The translations under genes were made by a program, and so were the position numbers. Below are positions 8,080-17,906 of a DNA stretch of 64,000 nt, in pieces (position 1 is the stretch's first letter; each line of letters starts with the position of its first letter). This DNA comes from Saprospiraceae bacterium (lineage in GTDB: Bacteria > Bacteroidota > Bacteroidia > Chitinophagales > Saprospiraceae), in contig JADJXD010000001.1 in NCBI GenBank assembly GCA_016715985.1, positions 2,170,001 to 2,234,000 of the forward strand, given 5' to 3'. Under the pieces are notes generated by a model. The model saw nothing but the letters and a program-made list of their open reading frames with translations, had not been told where the DNA came from and did no database searches.

Positions 8080-8613
8080 ATGAAATTAATAATCAACAAA
8101 ATATCGGGAATTTTCCTTTTTGCATCTCTTATTTTCTTTTTTACGGCTTGTGAAAAAGAAACGCCTTTTTTATATGAAGTTAATCTGGATGCCAATCTGG
8201 ATATTCCGCCCGGACTGAATAATGTAGTCACCCATATTTTTGTTCTCAGAGATCTGCCTACCTTTTATGCACAGTCTGCCGAAGCACGTGGACTGAATCC
8301 GACAACCTTAAAATCTGTTCGTGCAGCCAGGGGCCTGCTCAGAACAGACTTCCAATCTGTCGATCTTGATTTTATTGACAGAATTTCGGTTTTTGCAGTG
8401 TCAAAAAAAGATCCGAATGAAAAAAGAGAGATGTTTTATGTAGATAATGTGCCTTTTGGTATCGGTGAAGAGTTAAAAATGCTTAGTTCTACAACAGAAC
8501 TTATAAATATTATTTCAGAAGAACTGATAGATGTTGAAATAAGAATTAATATCAGAAGTTTCAGTGGCACTACTATTCGGACTAAACTAATTTTTAGTTA
8601 TGCTGTTTTGTGA
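8080..8613 (+). CDS. Hypothetical lipoprotein
   Basis: 177 residues. The first 24 form a lipoprotein signal peptide: basic MKLIINK, hydrophobic ISGIFLFASLIFFFTA, then the lipobox cysteine followed by EKETPF. The mature part is a mixed, mostly beta-predicted sequence with no recognised domain; it includes LRDLPTFYAQSAEARGL and a VDLDFIDRISVFAV segment. The stop codon TGA (8611-8613) overlaps the next start, so the two proteins are probably translated in a coupled way. The gene opens a plus-strand group with the isomerase-like gene and an MFS transporter. Envelope location is supported; function is not. Confidence 0.75.
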   Translation: MKLIINKISGIFLFASLIFFFTACEKETPFLYEVNLDANLDIPPGLNNVVTHIFVLRDLPTFYAQSAEARGLNPTTLKSVRAARGLLRTDFQSVDLDFIDRISVFAVSKKDPNEKREMFYVDNVPFGIGEELKMLSSTTELINIISEELIDVEIRINIRSFSGTTIRTKLIFSYAVL

Positions 8614-8927
8614 TGGATATGAGTTCAGGAGAAAAGACAAGATTTATGGTGGAATTTTTATTACCACCTGTATTTACAAAGGAAATGGCCGACACTATTC
8701 CTGAACAAAGAACTGTTGTGGATACTTTCTTTCTCGAAGGAAAACTATTATCCTATACTTTAGCTGCTGACAGACAAAAACTATGGGCTATTTTTATGTG
8801 TCATTCAGAATCAGAATTGATAGAACAGATAGAATCATTGCCTATGACCGTATATTTCGAATATCGATATCATGAAGTACTTTTTCATGAGATGGTTTCA
8901 TTAATTCCTACTTTATCTCTAAACTGA
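8613..8927 (+). CDS. Muconolactone delta-isomerase-like small protein
   Basis: About 104 residues from ATG 8613, which overlaps the previous stop in a TGATG arrangement; a GTG one codon earlier is the alternative. FMVEFLLPP at the N-terminus, IPEQRTVVDTFFLEGKLLSY in the middle, then AADRQKLWAIFMCHSESELI and the C-terminal HEVLFHE all fit the ferredoxin-like dimeric alpha/beta-barrel layout of the muconolactone isomerase (MIase) family. Proteins with this fold often act on small aromatic breakdown products. No catechol-pathway genes are nearby, so a catabolic role is not supported. The MFS gene follows 4 bp later. Confidence 0.65.
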   Translation: MDMSSGEKTRFMVEFLLPPVFTKEMADTIPEQRTVVDTFFLEGKLLSYTLAADRQKLWAIFMCHSESELIEQIESLPMTVYFEYRYHEVLFHEMVSLIPTLSLN

Positions 8928-8931
8928 CCCC

Positions 8932-10131
8932 ATGCCCGATAAACAGAGGTCATTAATTCTCATCATTCTGGCCTTTATTAATTTCACACACATTGTGGAC
9001 TCGATGCTGATTATGCCATTGGGAGATATTTTTATCAGCCTCTTCAAAATTAGTACTTCTCAATATTCCTGGTTGGTTTCGTCATATGCACTGGCAGCTT
9101 TTGTAAGCAGTATTGCAGGTATATTTATCATTGATAAGTTTGACCGGAAAAGCGCTTTATTATTTCTCTATACCGGGTTTTCTATAGCAACATTTTCATC
9201 TGCTTTGGCAGATAATTATTACAGTCTGGTGGTAATCCGAATTCTCACAGGCCTTTTTGGCGGTATGATCGGGGCTTTAGTGCTTTCTATCGTCAGCGAT
9301 TTATTCGCTTTTAAAGAAAGGGGTAAAGCCATGGGTATCATATTTGCTGCTTTTTCTGTTGCTTCGGCCTTAGGTATTCCGATTGGTATATATCTCGCAG
9401 CTTTGAGCAGCTGGCATCTTCCCTTTATTATCATTGGAGTGATGGGAATTATTATTTCTGTTATTATTTATTTTGTGTTTCCACCTATGAAAGCACATAT
9501 CATACAACACGATGCAGGCAGGTCCAAATTTCAGAATCTACTGGATATCATTGCCGACAAAAATCAGGTTAATGCTTTAACAGGTGCCTTTGTCCTTGTG
9601 TTGGCGCACTTTATGATTATCCCATTTATATCACCATACATGATCCGAAATGTCGGATTTACACAGGAACAAATATCCTATCAGTTTCTTTTAGGTGGAA
9701 TTGCAACCGTATTTACTTCTCCATATATCGGAAAACTCACTGATAGATTTGGTGTCATGAAAATATTTACATTAATGATGTTTTTGTCCTTCGGGCCGAC
9801 CATTATTATTACTCATATGACCAGAATTCCTATTGAAATTGCACTTATTTTTACCACCCTGTTTTTTGTTTTTGGAAGTGGAAGGATGATATCACCCAAT
9901 ACGATGACCACCGCTGCTGCACCGCCCTCTATCAGAGGATCTTTCATGAGTCTGAAGTCGGCTACCCAACAATTGGCTATCGGAATTTCGGCTTTTCTGA
10001 GCGGAAGTATTCTTACTATCGGCGACGACGGTCTTTATTATAATTATCCTTACGTAGGTTACCTTTCTGTAGTGCTTGGTCTTTTTACAATTTATTTGAT
10101 TTCTAAGATAAGAGTGGCTTCGGGTAATTGA
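8932..10131 (+). CDS. Major facilitator superfamily (DHA1-like) transporter
   Basis: 399 residues, very hydrophobic, with about 12 membrane segments. The loop after the second segment, FIIDKFDRKSAL, is the MFS motif A (G/DxxxDRxGR type). The repeat of six plus six segments is visible, with a central hydrophilic region near residues 183-205. The C-half has FTSPYIGKLTDRFGVMKIF, a second motif-A-like loop. Such proteins export drugs or small metabolites using the proton gradient; the substrate is unknown. The start is ATG 8932, 4 bp after the MIase-like gene, so it ends a three-gene operon. A possible terminator follows at 10139. Confidence 0.9.
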   Translation: MPDKQRSLILIILAFINFTHIVDSMLIMPLGDIFISLFKISTSQYSWLVSSYALAAFVSSIAGIFIIDKFDRKSALLFLYTGFSIATFSSALADNYYSLVVIRILTGLFGGMIGALVLSIVSDLFAFKERGKAMGIIFAAFSVASALGIPIGIYLAALSSWHLPFIIIGVMGIIISVIIYFVFPPMKAHIIQHDAGRSKFQNLLDIIADKNQVNALTGAFVLVLAHFMIIPFISPYMIRNVGFTQEQISYQFLLGGIATVFTSPYIGKLTDRFGVMKIFTLMMFLSFGPTIIITHMTRIPIEIALIFTTLFFVFGSGRMISPNTMTTAAAPPSIRGSFMSLKSATQQLAIGISAFLSGSILTIGDDGLYYNYPYVGYLSVVLGLFTIYLISKIRVASGN

Positions 10132-10138
10132 TTGTATT

Positions 10139-10160
10139 TTAACCATCGGTTAATTTTTCT
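10139..10160 (+). terminator. Candidate terminator after the MFS gene
   Basis: TTAACC, loop ATC, GGTTAA, then TTTTTCT. The stem is only 6 bp and AT-rich, so it is weak, but it sits 8 bp after the transporter stop and just before the promoter of pgi. Confidence 0.4.
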
Positions 10161-10191
10161 CAAAGATTACCATTTTTGATTGTGCAAATGC

Positions 10192-10199
10192 TAATTTTG
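10192..10199 (+). promoter_or_regulatory. Candidate -7 promoter box (TAATTTTG) for pgi
   Basis: TAATTTTGCGGAC fits the Bacteroidota TAnnTTTG box and shares the GCGGAC tail with the box upstream of glyQS. It lies 45 bp before the pgi start. A TTTTTG string 13 bp upstream is closer than the usual -33 spacing. Confidence 0.45.
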
Positions 10200-10243
10200 C
10201 GGACTCTTCAATTACAGAGTGTTCTTAAATTTAAACAAGAGAA

Positions 10244-11902
10244 ATGTCAGATAATATAAACCCACAAACTACAAAAGCTTGGAAAAAACTCAAGAAGCAT
10301 CACAATGATATAAAAATTAGCTACATCAATGATTTATTTGAAGCCGATCCTGCACGCTTCGACAAATTTTCCGTTCGATTTGAAGATATCTTATTCGATT
10401 ACTCCAAAAATCAGATCACAAAAGAAACGATGCAACTCCTGTTCAAACTTGCTAAGGAGTGTAAATTAAAGAATGCCATTGAATCCATGTTCAAAGGTGA
10501 TAAAATAAATGTTACAGAAAACAGAGCAGTACTTCACACAGCTTTACGCAATAAATCCGGTCAACCGGTTTTTGTCGATGAGATCAATATAATGCCACAA
10601 ATTAAATCCGTACTACTCAGAATTAAAAAATTCTGTAATGAAATAATATCCGGCAAGTGGAAAGGCTATTCCGGAAAAAAAATCACAGATATTGTCAACA
10701 TCGGAATAGGTGGTTCTGATCTGGGACCCGTTATGGTAACAGAAGCACTGACGCCGTATAAAAATCATTTAAATATTCATTTTGTTTCCAATGTAGATGG
10801 AACACATGTTGCTGAAGTGCTGAAAAAAGTAAATCCGGAAACGACTCTCTTTTTGATTGCGTCCAAGACCTTTACCACGCAGGAGACAATGACAAATGCA
10901 CATACTGCCCGTCATTGGTTTTTATCACATTCCGGTAATGAGTCGTTTATCAAAAAACACTTTGTTGCGATGTCCACCCATAAAACAGCAGTTGAAAAAT
11001 TTGGTATTGATACAACGAATATGTTTGAATTCTGGGATTGGGTTGGCGGCCGTTTTTCACTTACTTCTGCTATCGGGCTTTCCATTGCTTTAAGTATTGG
11101 CTTTGACAATTTTGATAGATTGCTGAAAGGTTTTTACAGCATGGACAGACATTTTCGTTCCACACCATTTGAAAAAAACATCCCTGTGATAATGGCATTG
11201 GTCGGGATCTGGAACGTCAATTTCCTGAAAGCAGAATCAGAAGCTATCCTGCCTTACGATCAGTATATGCATCGTTTTCCTGCTTATTTCCAACAGGGAA
11301 ATATGGAAAGCAATGGAAAATCAATGGATAAAAGCGGTCAGAAAGTATCTTACAAAACGGGCCCTGTCATTTGGGGAGAACCCGGAACGAATGGTCAGCA
11401 CGCATTCTATCAGTTAATACATCAGGGCACGAGCCTGGTACCTTGTGATTTTCTCGCACCTGCTATTTCACATAATGGTATCGGACAACATCATGAAATT
11501 TTGTTATCCAATTTTTTTGCTCAGACACAGGCCTTGATGAAAGGAAAAAGTAAAGCAGAAGTTATCGCTGAATTTGAGAAAGAAGGTAAAAGGCCGGAAA
11601 CTTATTTACCTCTTGTACCTTTTAAAGTATTTGAAGGTAACAAACCCACCAATTCTATCCTCTTCAAAAAACTGGATCCGGAGACTTTGGGAAGATTAAT
11701 TGCAATGTATGAACATAAAATTTTTGTTCAGGGTGTCATTTGGAATATCTATAGTTTTGATCAATGGGGTGTAGAATTGGGTAAACAGTTGGCAGGAAAA
11801 ATACTTCCTGAGCTAAGTTCAAACAATCCAACGAATGCGTTTGACTCATCGACGAATGGGCTGATTAACTATTGGAAGACAAATAAGTCAGAAGACAAAT
11901 AA
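10244..11902 (+). CDS. pgi: Glucose-6-phosphate isomerase
   Basis: 552 residues, the normal length for bacterial Pgi. The first signature is visible as WVGGRFSLTSAIGLSIAL and the second as YSFDQWGVELGKQLAGKIL. The active-site segment EPGTNGQHAFYQLIHQGT carries the catalytic glutamate and the histidine, and NIGIGGSDLGPVMVTEAL is the phosphate-binding sugar-isomerase loop. It interconverts glucose 6-phosphate and fructose 6-phosphate in the cytoplasm for glycolysis and gluconeogenesis. It is a single gene with its own promoter box at 10192. The ATG at 10244 was chosen because MSDNINPQTTKAWKKL aligns with the family N-terminus. Confidence 0.97.
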   Translation: MSDNINPQTTKAWKKLKKHHNDIKISYINDLFEADPARFDKFSVRFEDILFDYSKNQITKETMQLLFKLAKECKLKNAIESMFKGDKINVTENRAVLHTALRNKSGQPVFVDEINIMPQIKSVLLRIKKFCNEIISGKWKGYSGKKITDIVNIGIGGSDLGPVMVTEALTPYKNHLNIHFVSNVDGTHVAEVLKKVNPETTLFLIASKTFTTQETMTNAHTARHWFLSHSGNESFIKKHFVAMSTHKTAVEKFGIDTTNMFEFWDWVGGRFSLTSAIGLSIALSIGFDNFDRLLKGFYSMDRHFRSTPFEKNIPVIMALVGIWNVNFLKAESEAILPYDQYMHRFPAYFQQGNMESNGKSMDKSGQKVSYKTGPVIWGEPGTNGQHAFYQLIHQGTSLVPCDFLAPAISHNGIGQHHEILLSNFFAQTQALMKGKSKAEVIAEFEKEGKRPETYLPLVPFKVFEGNKPTNSILFKKLDPETLGRLIAMYEHKIFVQGVIWNIYSFDQWGVELGKQLAGKILPELSSNNPTNAFDSSTNGLINYWKTNKSEDK

Positions 11903-12085
11903 AATTGATATCCTGAATTCGTTGCTGAGTCACTCAATTTAAAAGTTGAATAATACTCTATGCTCTTCTACAGATAATTTATCTTGCAGTTCTTCTTTCA
12001 ATCGTAGTATGATCAATAAGTGATCAATATTTAACCGACTTCAAATGAGCCGTACACTACATTGAAATTAGTATAATTACAAAAA

Positions 12086-12166
12086 GGAAGTCTTTAGGCC
12101 CAACAAACCCGTTGTTGTTGATATACCTTCAGGCTAGGAAGCGCAGAAGGAACATCAACAACAACT
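12086..12166. repeat. Hairpin repeat with GTTGTTGTTGAT / ATCAACAACAAC arms
   Basis: Arms at 12111-12122 and 12154-12165 are perfect 12-bp inverted repeats around a loop holding GGCTAGGAAGCGCAGAAGG. The same block, almost base for base, recurs at 19198-19279, and its right half recurs at 18999-19033, 19079-19113 and (diverged) 19318-19352. It is non-coding and dispersed. Confidence 0.85.
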
Positions 12167-12279
12167 AACATGAAATCCCAAAAAAAGAGCCGAAAACAAC
12201 CGATCGTCGCAGTTTGCAACTGCGATGTGTCCATTTTGACACTAGTTACAGGCCGCATGAAGCCTGATAAAAAAGAAAA

Positions 12280-12400
12280 GTCCCGTAGGGACGATATCTT
12301 TGTAGAAAAATATAATGCATGCAATAATAGCGTCGTAGATGCGGAACCATAGCTTTTGTTTCTCTCCGCTGGAGCTGAGTAAAAAAGTATCTGCCTTTTG
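12280..12400. repeat. REP-like dispersed repeat (CGATATCTTTGTAG family)
   Basis: Hairpin GTCCCGTAGGGAC at 12280-12292, then the constant CGATATCTTTGTAG, an AAAAATATAAT stretch, a degenerate second hairpin AGCGTCGTAGATGCGGAAC and a CTCCGCTGGAGCTGAG hairpin. Relatives are listed at 19450, 47178, 55577, 57464 and 57688. Confidence 0.85.
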
Positions 12401-12564
12401 GCTATATTTATTCCTATTGGAATGCATCGCAGGGCATGAGGCAAACATCAACAATAGAAGAAAATATTAAAATTTGCTTGTCGGACTGAAAGTGAAACAC
12501 TTCGAAGCCTACGATAATTATAACTGAATCTATTATTCGTCGAATTCTTGTTAAGTTAATAACC

Positions 12565-15500
12565 TTAATTTCTACGCTTATCCAAAAGTGTGACTGACCC
12601 ACTGAAAGTTAATTCACGTTGATCGGCAAATAATACTTTAGCATAATATACAAATACTCCCGGATCCAATGCTCTGCCTCCGAAAGTCCCATTCCAACCG
12701 TCCGTACCTGCTTCATCAGGCATATAATTTTCCCGGAAAAACACCTGATTTCCCCATCTGTCAAAAACAGCAAATGATTTGACTTGCTCTACACCCGGGC
12801 CTGTGACAACCTGAAAGTAGTCATTAACACCATCCCCATTGGGGGAAAATACATTGGCAAAAAATACATTTCTGGTATCTTTCACCCGCACTTCAATATC
12901 ATCCACACCGGTGCAGCCATTATTATCTGTCACAAAAATTCTGTATAGTGTTGTGGTAAGCGGAGAAACTTCAATCGTTTCACAATCTGAAGTAAGACAA
13001 AGCAAAGTTTCTTCTGGATTCCAGATTAAACTCTGAACACCTGCAGGTGCTGTAATCGTAGCATTGATGACAGAAGAAGTAGTGCCCAACTGGATTTCTA
13101 TATCTTCACCCAAATCTACACTGACGGGTAATGGCTGGGAAATATTTATCATAGTATCTATTGAGCAACCTGCAGAATCGATAATATTAATGAGATAAGG
13201 TCCTGCATAAACCGTCACACATTCTCCAATCGGAATTCGTGGGCCCTGATTTATCTGAAACGTATAACGATTTCCTGTACCACCTGTTACTGAACCAATA
13301 GAAATACATGTTGTATCACCAAAACACTTCGGTAATACAGGTGTGTTTACCTGCCCGATCAATGGGGCCGGTGCTTCCAAAGTATAACAAAACCTATCTT
13401 CACACCCTTTCACGTCCGTTACTGTTGCACAATAAGTTCCGGGAGTAAGATTTGATATAACAGGACCTGTAGAAGTTTGTCCATTATCCCATTGGTAAGT
13501 TTTCAGACCTTGGTTCCCGCCGGTAGTCAATAATGCTATTTGTCCCTGATCCTGATTTTTACAACTCAGTTCAATAGTTTGAAGTGTATTGATGGAAACT
13601 TCCAGTTCGTCGGGACCTTGAATAGAAACAGAATCCACAACCGTACATCCAAAACTATCTGTTATTTCCACGACATATATACCTTCACGAAGATTATCAA
13701 TATCTGCACCGGACCTGCTGAGTGGTGGAGGCCAGTTGTAGGTATAAACTGTACTCACACCACCTGTTGCTCGCATTGATATTGTTCCATCAGAACTATC
13801 AAAACAAGATGGAGTTACCACAACTGTGTTATCTCTGTCAATCGTGATTTTACTTACAGTCGGAACATTAAAAAACACAGTATCTGAAACACAGGTACCA
13901 TCGTTGGCAATTACCCAGTTTGTCCCTGCCGGCAGGTTGGTAGTAAAAAAAGTCACTCCACCATCAGACCACAAATAGTTTAAACTCAAATCCAGCATTC
14001 TGGCTCTTCCAACCGCTTGCCCAAAACAGCGGACCTCTATCACTTCCGGGTCTCCCGGTTCTAATTTGGCAGGATCTGTCAAAACAACAGTACTGTCTTT
14101 TATACATCCGTTGCTGTCCCTGACAATCACATAATAACTTCCGGATCTGACAGGAGCCAATACTGACATTGCCCCTATTAATAATCCACTGCCACTCCTG
14201 CGCCATTCATAACTTAATGTGCCTGTACCCCCGGATGCATTGACTCCCAGACTTCCGTTATTAAAACCAGCACATGTAGGTTGTGTTGAAATAATGGAAA
14301 AAGAAATCGGTAAGGGATTGGTAATGAGAATTGAGTCCGTGTTTTCACACCCACCCGCTTCTGATACCCTGACATAATATCTTCCCGGTCCCAGATTTGA
14401 TATGGTTTGCATATTGGATATCGTGGTGCCGGCTTCATTGGTCCAGCTTATGGTGGGAAAATTCGGAGAATTGATTTCAACAGTAGCAGATGCATTATTC
14501 TGATTATTGCAACTCAACGTACTGATGATTCTTGCATTAATATTTAAAGTACCACCACTATTCAAAACTATTGAAAGACTATCACTGCAATTATTATCGT
14601 CAGTAACCGTCACTCTGAATGTGCCTCCTGAAATATTGCTCAATTGGTTAGTATTGGGTGCTGCCGGAGACCAGTTATATCTGTATGTTCCAGTACCACC
14701 TGTTGGGTTTAAAGTAATAGACCCCGAAGGTGTACAGTTTGGCTGCACTATTGTAGGATTTAGTTCCAGCTTGTCCGGTTCACTAATCTGAAAACTAACA
14801 GAAGCTCTGCAACCTTGCAAATCTCTTGCATTTATTGTGTAATTTCCGGGACCAACAGGAGGTGTTGTAAAGGTGTTTCCTATATTACCGACTGTTTCGC
14901 CTTCAAATGTAAAAAGGTAATTTGTCAGTGGGGTAATTGAAATCTGAGCAGTACCATCAGCGGCGCCAAAACAACTTACATTTTTAATACTGTCTGTCTG
15001 TGCAACAAGTGTACGTTCAAAAGGTATAAAAATCGGTTCGAAAATAGCGAGACAAGACAAGGAATCTGTTACTCTTAAATTAATGGGCCCTGTTGGACGA
15101 TTGTTAAGTGCAAAACCATTGCTAAATTTAAAAAAGGTACCATTATTAAGTGAGTATTGATATTGACCATTTGAAAATGGCGTACCGCCTGTTGCATTTA
15201 GTATAATCCTTCCGTTATTCACGTCCGCACAACTGGCCGGTATTATGGTCACATCCAGTCTAAGAGTGTCTATAGACAATGTAAAACTATCCGTTCGGAC
15301 ACAACCGCCAAAATCCGTAATAGTCACCTTATAAGTACCGGATTCAAGATTATCAACCCTGATGGAATCATTTGAAACGCCGGCTATAAAATTAGACCAA
15401 CTGTATCTGTATGGTGAAGTTCCTCCCTGAATATTTCTTAATACAATAAAGCCATTGGAAAGATTAGCGCAAGATGTATTTTTTTCAATAGGAGTATCAT

Positions 15501-16302
15501 AAGTAATGGGTACATTGTCGCTAACTGTAATTGGTCCTATAGTTATATTTGCACCTAAAGCATCTGTAATGACAATATTATAGGTATTCATCGGTATCGG
15601 ATCAATCGTAACCCTTTCTCCGTCCATCACACCTGTCCCGGTATAAAGTCCGCCATTGATCGAATAGGAATAGGGTGCTGTACCTCCTGTGGCGTAAAAT
15701 GTCAAATTACCATTATCTAACACATTGATACCATCCGCATCACACTTGTTGAAGAAACCTTGCAGTGTATTTGATTTAATGGTGATAACTCCTGAATTGG
15801 ATGAAATAGTTTCGGTACAAAAGGTTTCATTATTTGGCCCTGACTGACAAATTTCAATCGGTGTAATCAACCCGTTAAAAAATACAGGTGTAGAATTACC
15901 GGGATTTCCGATGATATCAAAACAGATAGTAAAAAGATTGGAACCATCCGGAAGTGATACAGGATTGTCAAACCACACAATATTTATATAACCATTATCT
16001 TTTTTAGTACAGTTAAATGAACTACCACTGATATTGGGAAAGAGTGCAGATCCACTTAAATCCGGAGGACAATCAGGAATTACCAAATTGGAATTGTAAG
16101 AGATATTAAGCTGAAACGCTTCAACAGATGTAAAATTACTAACCGTAAATTCCAGGCACACCTGGTCACCGGTATCCCCCATTGCACTCGTCACATTAAA
16201 TATTACTGTCGGGAACGGACTTTGGGCAATAGCCTTCATTGAAATCAAGCTAAATAAAAGAATACCAGCTAAATAAGAAAATGTAGATTTCTTAAAGATC
16301 AT
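12565..16302 (-). CDS. SprB-repeat protein with gliding-motility-associated C-terminal domain (T9SS type B)
   Basis: About 1245 residues from the ATG at 16302; an upstream in-frame ATG at 16350 would put extra residues before the signal peptide. The signal peptide is MIFKKSTFSYLAGILLFSL followed by ISMKAIAQ. Residues ~27-170 form a cohesin-like beta domain (VFNVTSAMGDTGDQVCLEF style, then FQLNISYNSNL and FTICFDI). About a dozen ~80-residue SprB-like repeats follow, with SNGGTxPYxYxW and YxVxVTDxxGC patterns. The last ~95 residues, with VFSPNGDGVNDYF, FDRWGNQVF, DGWNG and DPGVFVYYA, form the CHU_C domain that directs export and surface attachment by T9SS. It should be a surface adhesin or gliding-related protein; which surface it meets is unknown. 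It has no operon partner; hutI is 168 bp upstream. Confidence 0.9.
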   Translation of the reverse strand: MIFKKSTFSYLAGILLFSLISMKAIAQSPFPTVIFNVTSAMGDTGDQVCLEFTVSNFTSVEAFQLNISYNSNLVIPDCPPDLSGSALFPNISGSSFNCTKKDNGYINIVWFDNPVSLPDGSNLFTICFDIIGNPGNSTPVFFNGLITPIEICQSGPNNETFCTETISSNSGVITIKSNTLQGFFNKCDADGINVLDNGNLTFYATGGTAPYSYSINGGLYTGTGVMDGERVTIDPIPMNTYNIVITDALGANITIGPITVSDNVPITYDTPIEKNTSCANLSNGFIVLRNIQGGTSPYRYSWSNFIAGVSNDSIRVDNLESGTYKVTITDFGGCVRTDSFTLSIDTLRLDVTIIPASCADVNNGRIILNATGGTPFSNGQYQYSLNNGTFFKFSNGFALNNRPTGPINLRVTDSLSCLAIFEPIFIPFERTLVAQTDSIKNVSCFGAADGTAQISITPLTNYLFTFEGETVGNIGNTFTTPPVGPGNYTINARDLQGCRASVSFQISEPDKLELNPTIVQPNCTPSGSITLNPTGGTGTYRYNWSPAAPNTNQLSNISGGTFRVTVTDDNNCSDSLSIVLNSGGTLNINARIISTLSCNNQNNASATVEINSPNFPTISWTNEAGTTISNMQTISNLGPGRYYVRVSEAGGCENTDSILITNPLPISFSIISTQPTCAGFNNGSLGVNASGGTGTLSYEWRRSGSGLLIGAMSVLAPVRSGSYYVIVRDSNGCIKDSTVVLTDPAKLEPGDPEVIEVRCFGQAVGRARMLDLSLNYLWSDGGVTFFTTNLPAGTNWVIANDGTCVSDTVFFNVPTVSKITIDRDNTVVVTPSCFDSSDGTISMRATGGVSTVYTYNWPPPLSRSGADIDNLREGIYVVEITDSFGCTVVDSVSIQGPDELEVSINTLQTIELSCKNQDQGQIALLTTGGNQGLKTYQWDNGQTSTGPVISNLTPGTYCATVTDVKGCEDRFCYTLEAPAPLIGQVNTPVLPKCFGDTTCISIGSVTGGTGNRYTFQINQGPRIPIGECVTVYAGPYLINIIDSAGCSIDTMINISQPLPVSVDLGEDIEIQLGTTSSVINATITAPAGVQSLIWNPEETLLCLTSDCETIEVSPLTTTLYRIFVTDNNGCTGVDDIEVRVKDTRNVFFANVFSPNGDGVNDYFQVVTGPGVEQVKSFAVFDRWGNQVFFRENYMPDEAGTDGWNGTFGGRALDPGVFVYYAKVLFADQRELTFSGSVTLLDKRRN

Positions 16303-16470
16303 CAGATTATTAATTATAATAATAAGTAAAGAGATTAAAATGTGGCACAAAGGTATGTAATTAATTGTAAATACATCCTTATAAATTGGGAAACTGATGC
16401 CTTAAAAACGTTAAATTTGTCTGGATATTGCAATAATCCAAACACTTTTAGGGCACAAAATTAAATAAAT

Positions 16471-17709
16471 TTATTGAATTACCCCCTTTAACAATACCTT
16501 TTCGATATGATTTTTTCCAAAAGCATATACCAAATAATCCAATGAAGGAATAGGCTTGGTAATAATGATATTTGCAACTTTGCCAACTGTAATCGTACCG
16601 TGTGTCTTTTGCAACTCCATTGCGTAAGCACCGTTGATGGTCACGGCATTAAATGCTTCTGTTGGGGTAATGCGCATATTATTACAGGCAATAGACATCA
16701 ATAACGGAATATTTCCGGATGGACTGGATCCGGGATTATAATCTGATGCAATCGCAATACCCAAACCCTGGTCTATCATGGTACGAGCTGGTGCATAAGC
16801 AATTCGCAGAAAAAAAGAAACCGATGGCAGTACTGTCGGAATGGTGGATGACATAATAAGTGCATCGATCTCTGTCTGAGTGATTGCTTCCAGGTGATCC
16901 ACGGATATGGCATTATTTTTAATACCTACCTGCACACCCCCTGAAACAGCAAGTTCATTCGCATGGATTTTGGGTTTCAGCCCATATGCGGCGGCTGCCT
17001 GAAGGATTCTATCCGTTTCTTCCACCGTATAAAACCCTGTATCACAAAAGACATCACAGTAATCTGCCAGTCCTTCAGCTGCTACTTCCGGCAACATCTC
17101 ATCAATAATAATTTTTATGTATCCTTCTCTGTTACTTTTATATTCAGTAGGGATAGCGTGAGCCCCCAGAAAATTGGCTTTTATCTCTGCTGTGCCCAGC
17201 TCTTTCAGCCTTCGGATAACCCGAAGCATTTTGAGTTCACTTTCCTTGGTGAGGCCGTAACCACTTTTTATTTCGATGGCTCCGGTTCCGTAGGCGATAA
17301 CTTCATCCAGTCTGAGTCTTGCCTGTTCATATAAATAATCTTCAGACATTTCTCTCAGTCTGGCAGCAGAATTGAGTATTCCACCACCGGCCAATGCTAT
17401 TTCTTCATAGCTTTTACCCTTTATCCGGTCCACATATTCACTTTCTCTACCTGCTGCATAAACGATATGTGTATGGCTGTCACACCAGCATGGCATTACC
17501 AGTCTTCCGGTTGCATCAATATAATGATCAGCACGCCCGGGAACTTCAGCCATTTTACCGTAAGAATGGATATTGCCATTCTCAATCAACAGCCACGCAT
17601 CTTCAAGCTGCTGAACTTCAGACATAGCAATCCCTTTCTTAAAATCAGGGTTATTAGATGAAATCCCTGTCAGGATCTTTATATTTGTGATAAGCGTTGA
17701 AGAAGACAT
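16471..17709 (-). CDS. hutI: Imidazolonepropionase
   Basis: 412 residues from ATG 17709; an upstream TTG would add six residues. This amidohydrolase opens 4-imidazolone-5-propanoate to N-formimino-L-glutamate, the third step of histidine breakdown. CDSHTHIVYAAGRESEY carries the metal-binding His-x-His. AEIKANFLGAHAIPTEYK and KIHANELAVSGGVQVG supply later metal and substrate histidines, and SDYNPGSSPSGNIPLLM holds the catalytic aspartate. No hutH, hutU or hutG is visible here, so the pathway genes are scattered. The promoter box candidate is at 17725. Confidence 0.95.
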   Translation of the reverse strand: MSSSTLITNIKILTGISSNNPDFKKGIAMSEVQQLEDAWLLIENGNIHSYGKMAEVPGRADHYIDATGRLVMPCWCDSHTHIVYAAGRESEYVDRIKGKSYEEIALAGGGILNSAARLREMSEDYLYEQARLRLDEVIAYGTGAIEIKSGYGLTKESELKMLRVIRRLKELGTAEIKANFLGAHAIPTEYKSNREGYIKIIIDEMLPEVAAEGLADYCDVFCDTGFYTVEETDRILQAAAAYGLKPKIHANELAVSGGVQVGIKNNAISVDHLEAITQTEIDALIMSSTIPTVLPSVSFFLRIAYAPARTMIDQGLGIAIASDYNPGSSPSGNIPLLMSIACNNMRITPTEAFNAVTINGAYAMELQKTHGTITVGKVANIIITKPIPSLDYLVYAFGKNHIEKVLLKGVIQ

Positions 17710-17724
17710 TCCTTGTATTTGGAA

Positions 17725-17732
17725 CAAAGTTA
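17725..17732 (-). promoter_or_regulatory. Candidate -7 promoter box (TAACTTTG) for hutI
   Basis: On the minus strand CATAACTTTGTTCC contains an exact TAnnTTTG. It is only 15 bp before the ATG at 17709, so the leader would be very short. A TTTG 12 bp further upstream is too close for the usual -33 spacing. Confidence 0.4.
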
Positions 17733-17906
17733 TGGATTAATCCACAAAATCGGATAATGTTTAGATAATAACTGTAACCGAAGTTATGAATAGCGATATG
17801 TCCGGGAATAATATTTCGCCATTTCCGGGCTTTACATTTACTCGTCCTTTGTAAAAAAGGGCTTACCGCCCTATATTGTATAATATGGCCATTCAGGCCT
17901 GATACT

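Larger units (their letters stand above)
11903..12564. other. Intergenic region with REP-like repeats, 662 bp
   Basis: Convergent spacer between pgi and the SprB-repeat gene. 12086-12166 is a long-armed hairpin repeat and 12280-12400 is a REP-like block. Short ORFs crossing these repeats on either strand (for example one giving SRRDDIFVEKYN) are repeat artefacts. The first ~180 bp and last ~150 bp show nothing recognisable. Confidence 0.6.

Noticed and set aside
9219..9434. Antisense ORF in the MFS gene (and similar ones in glyQS, pgi, the kinase and the giant genes)
   Set aside because: They lie wholly inside confidently coding frames and have no independent support.
12094..12602. Several 60-116-residue ORFs in the 12.1-12.6 kb gap
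   Set aside because: They read through REP-like and hairpin repeats; the same peptides reappear wherever the repeats occur.
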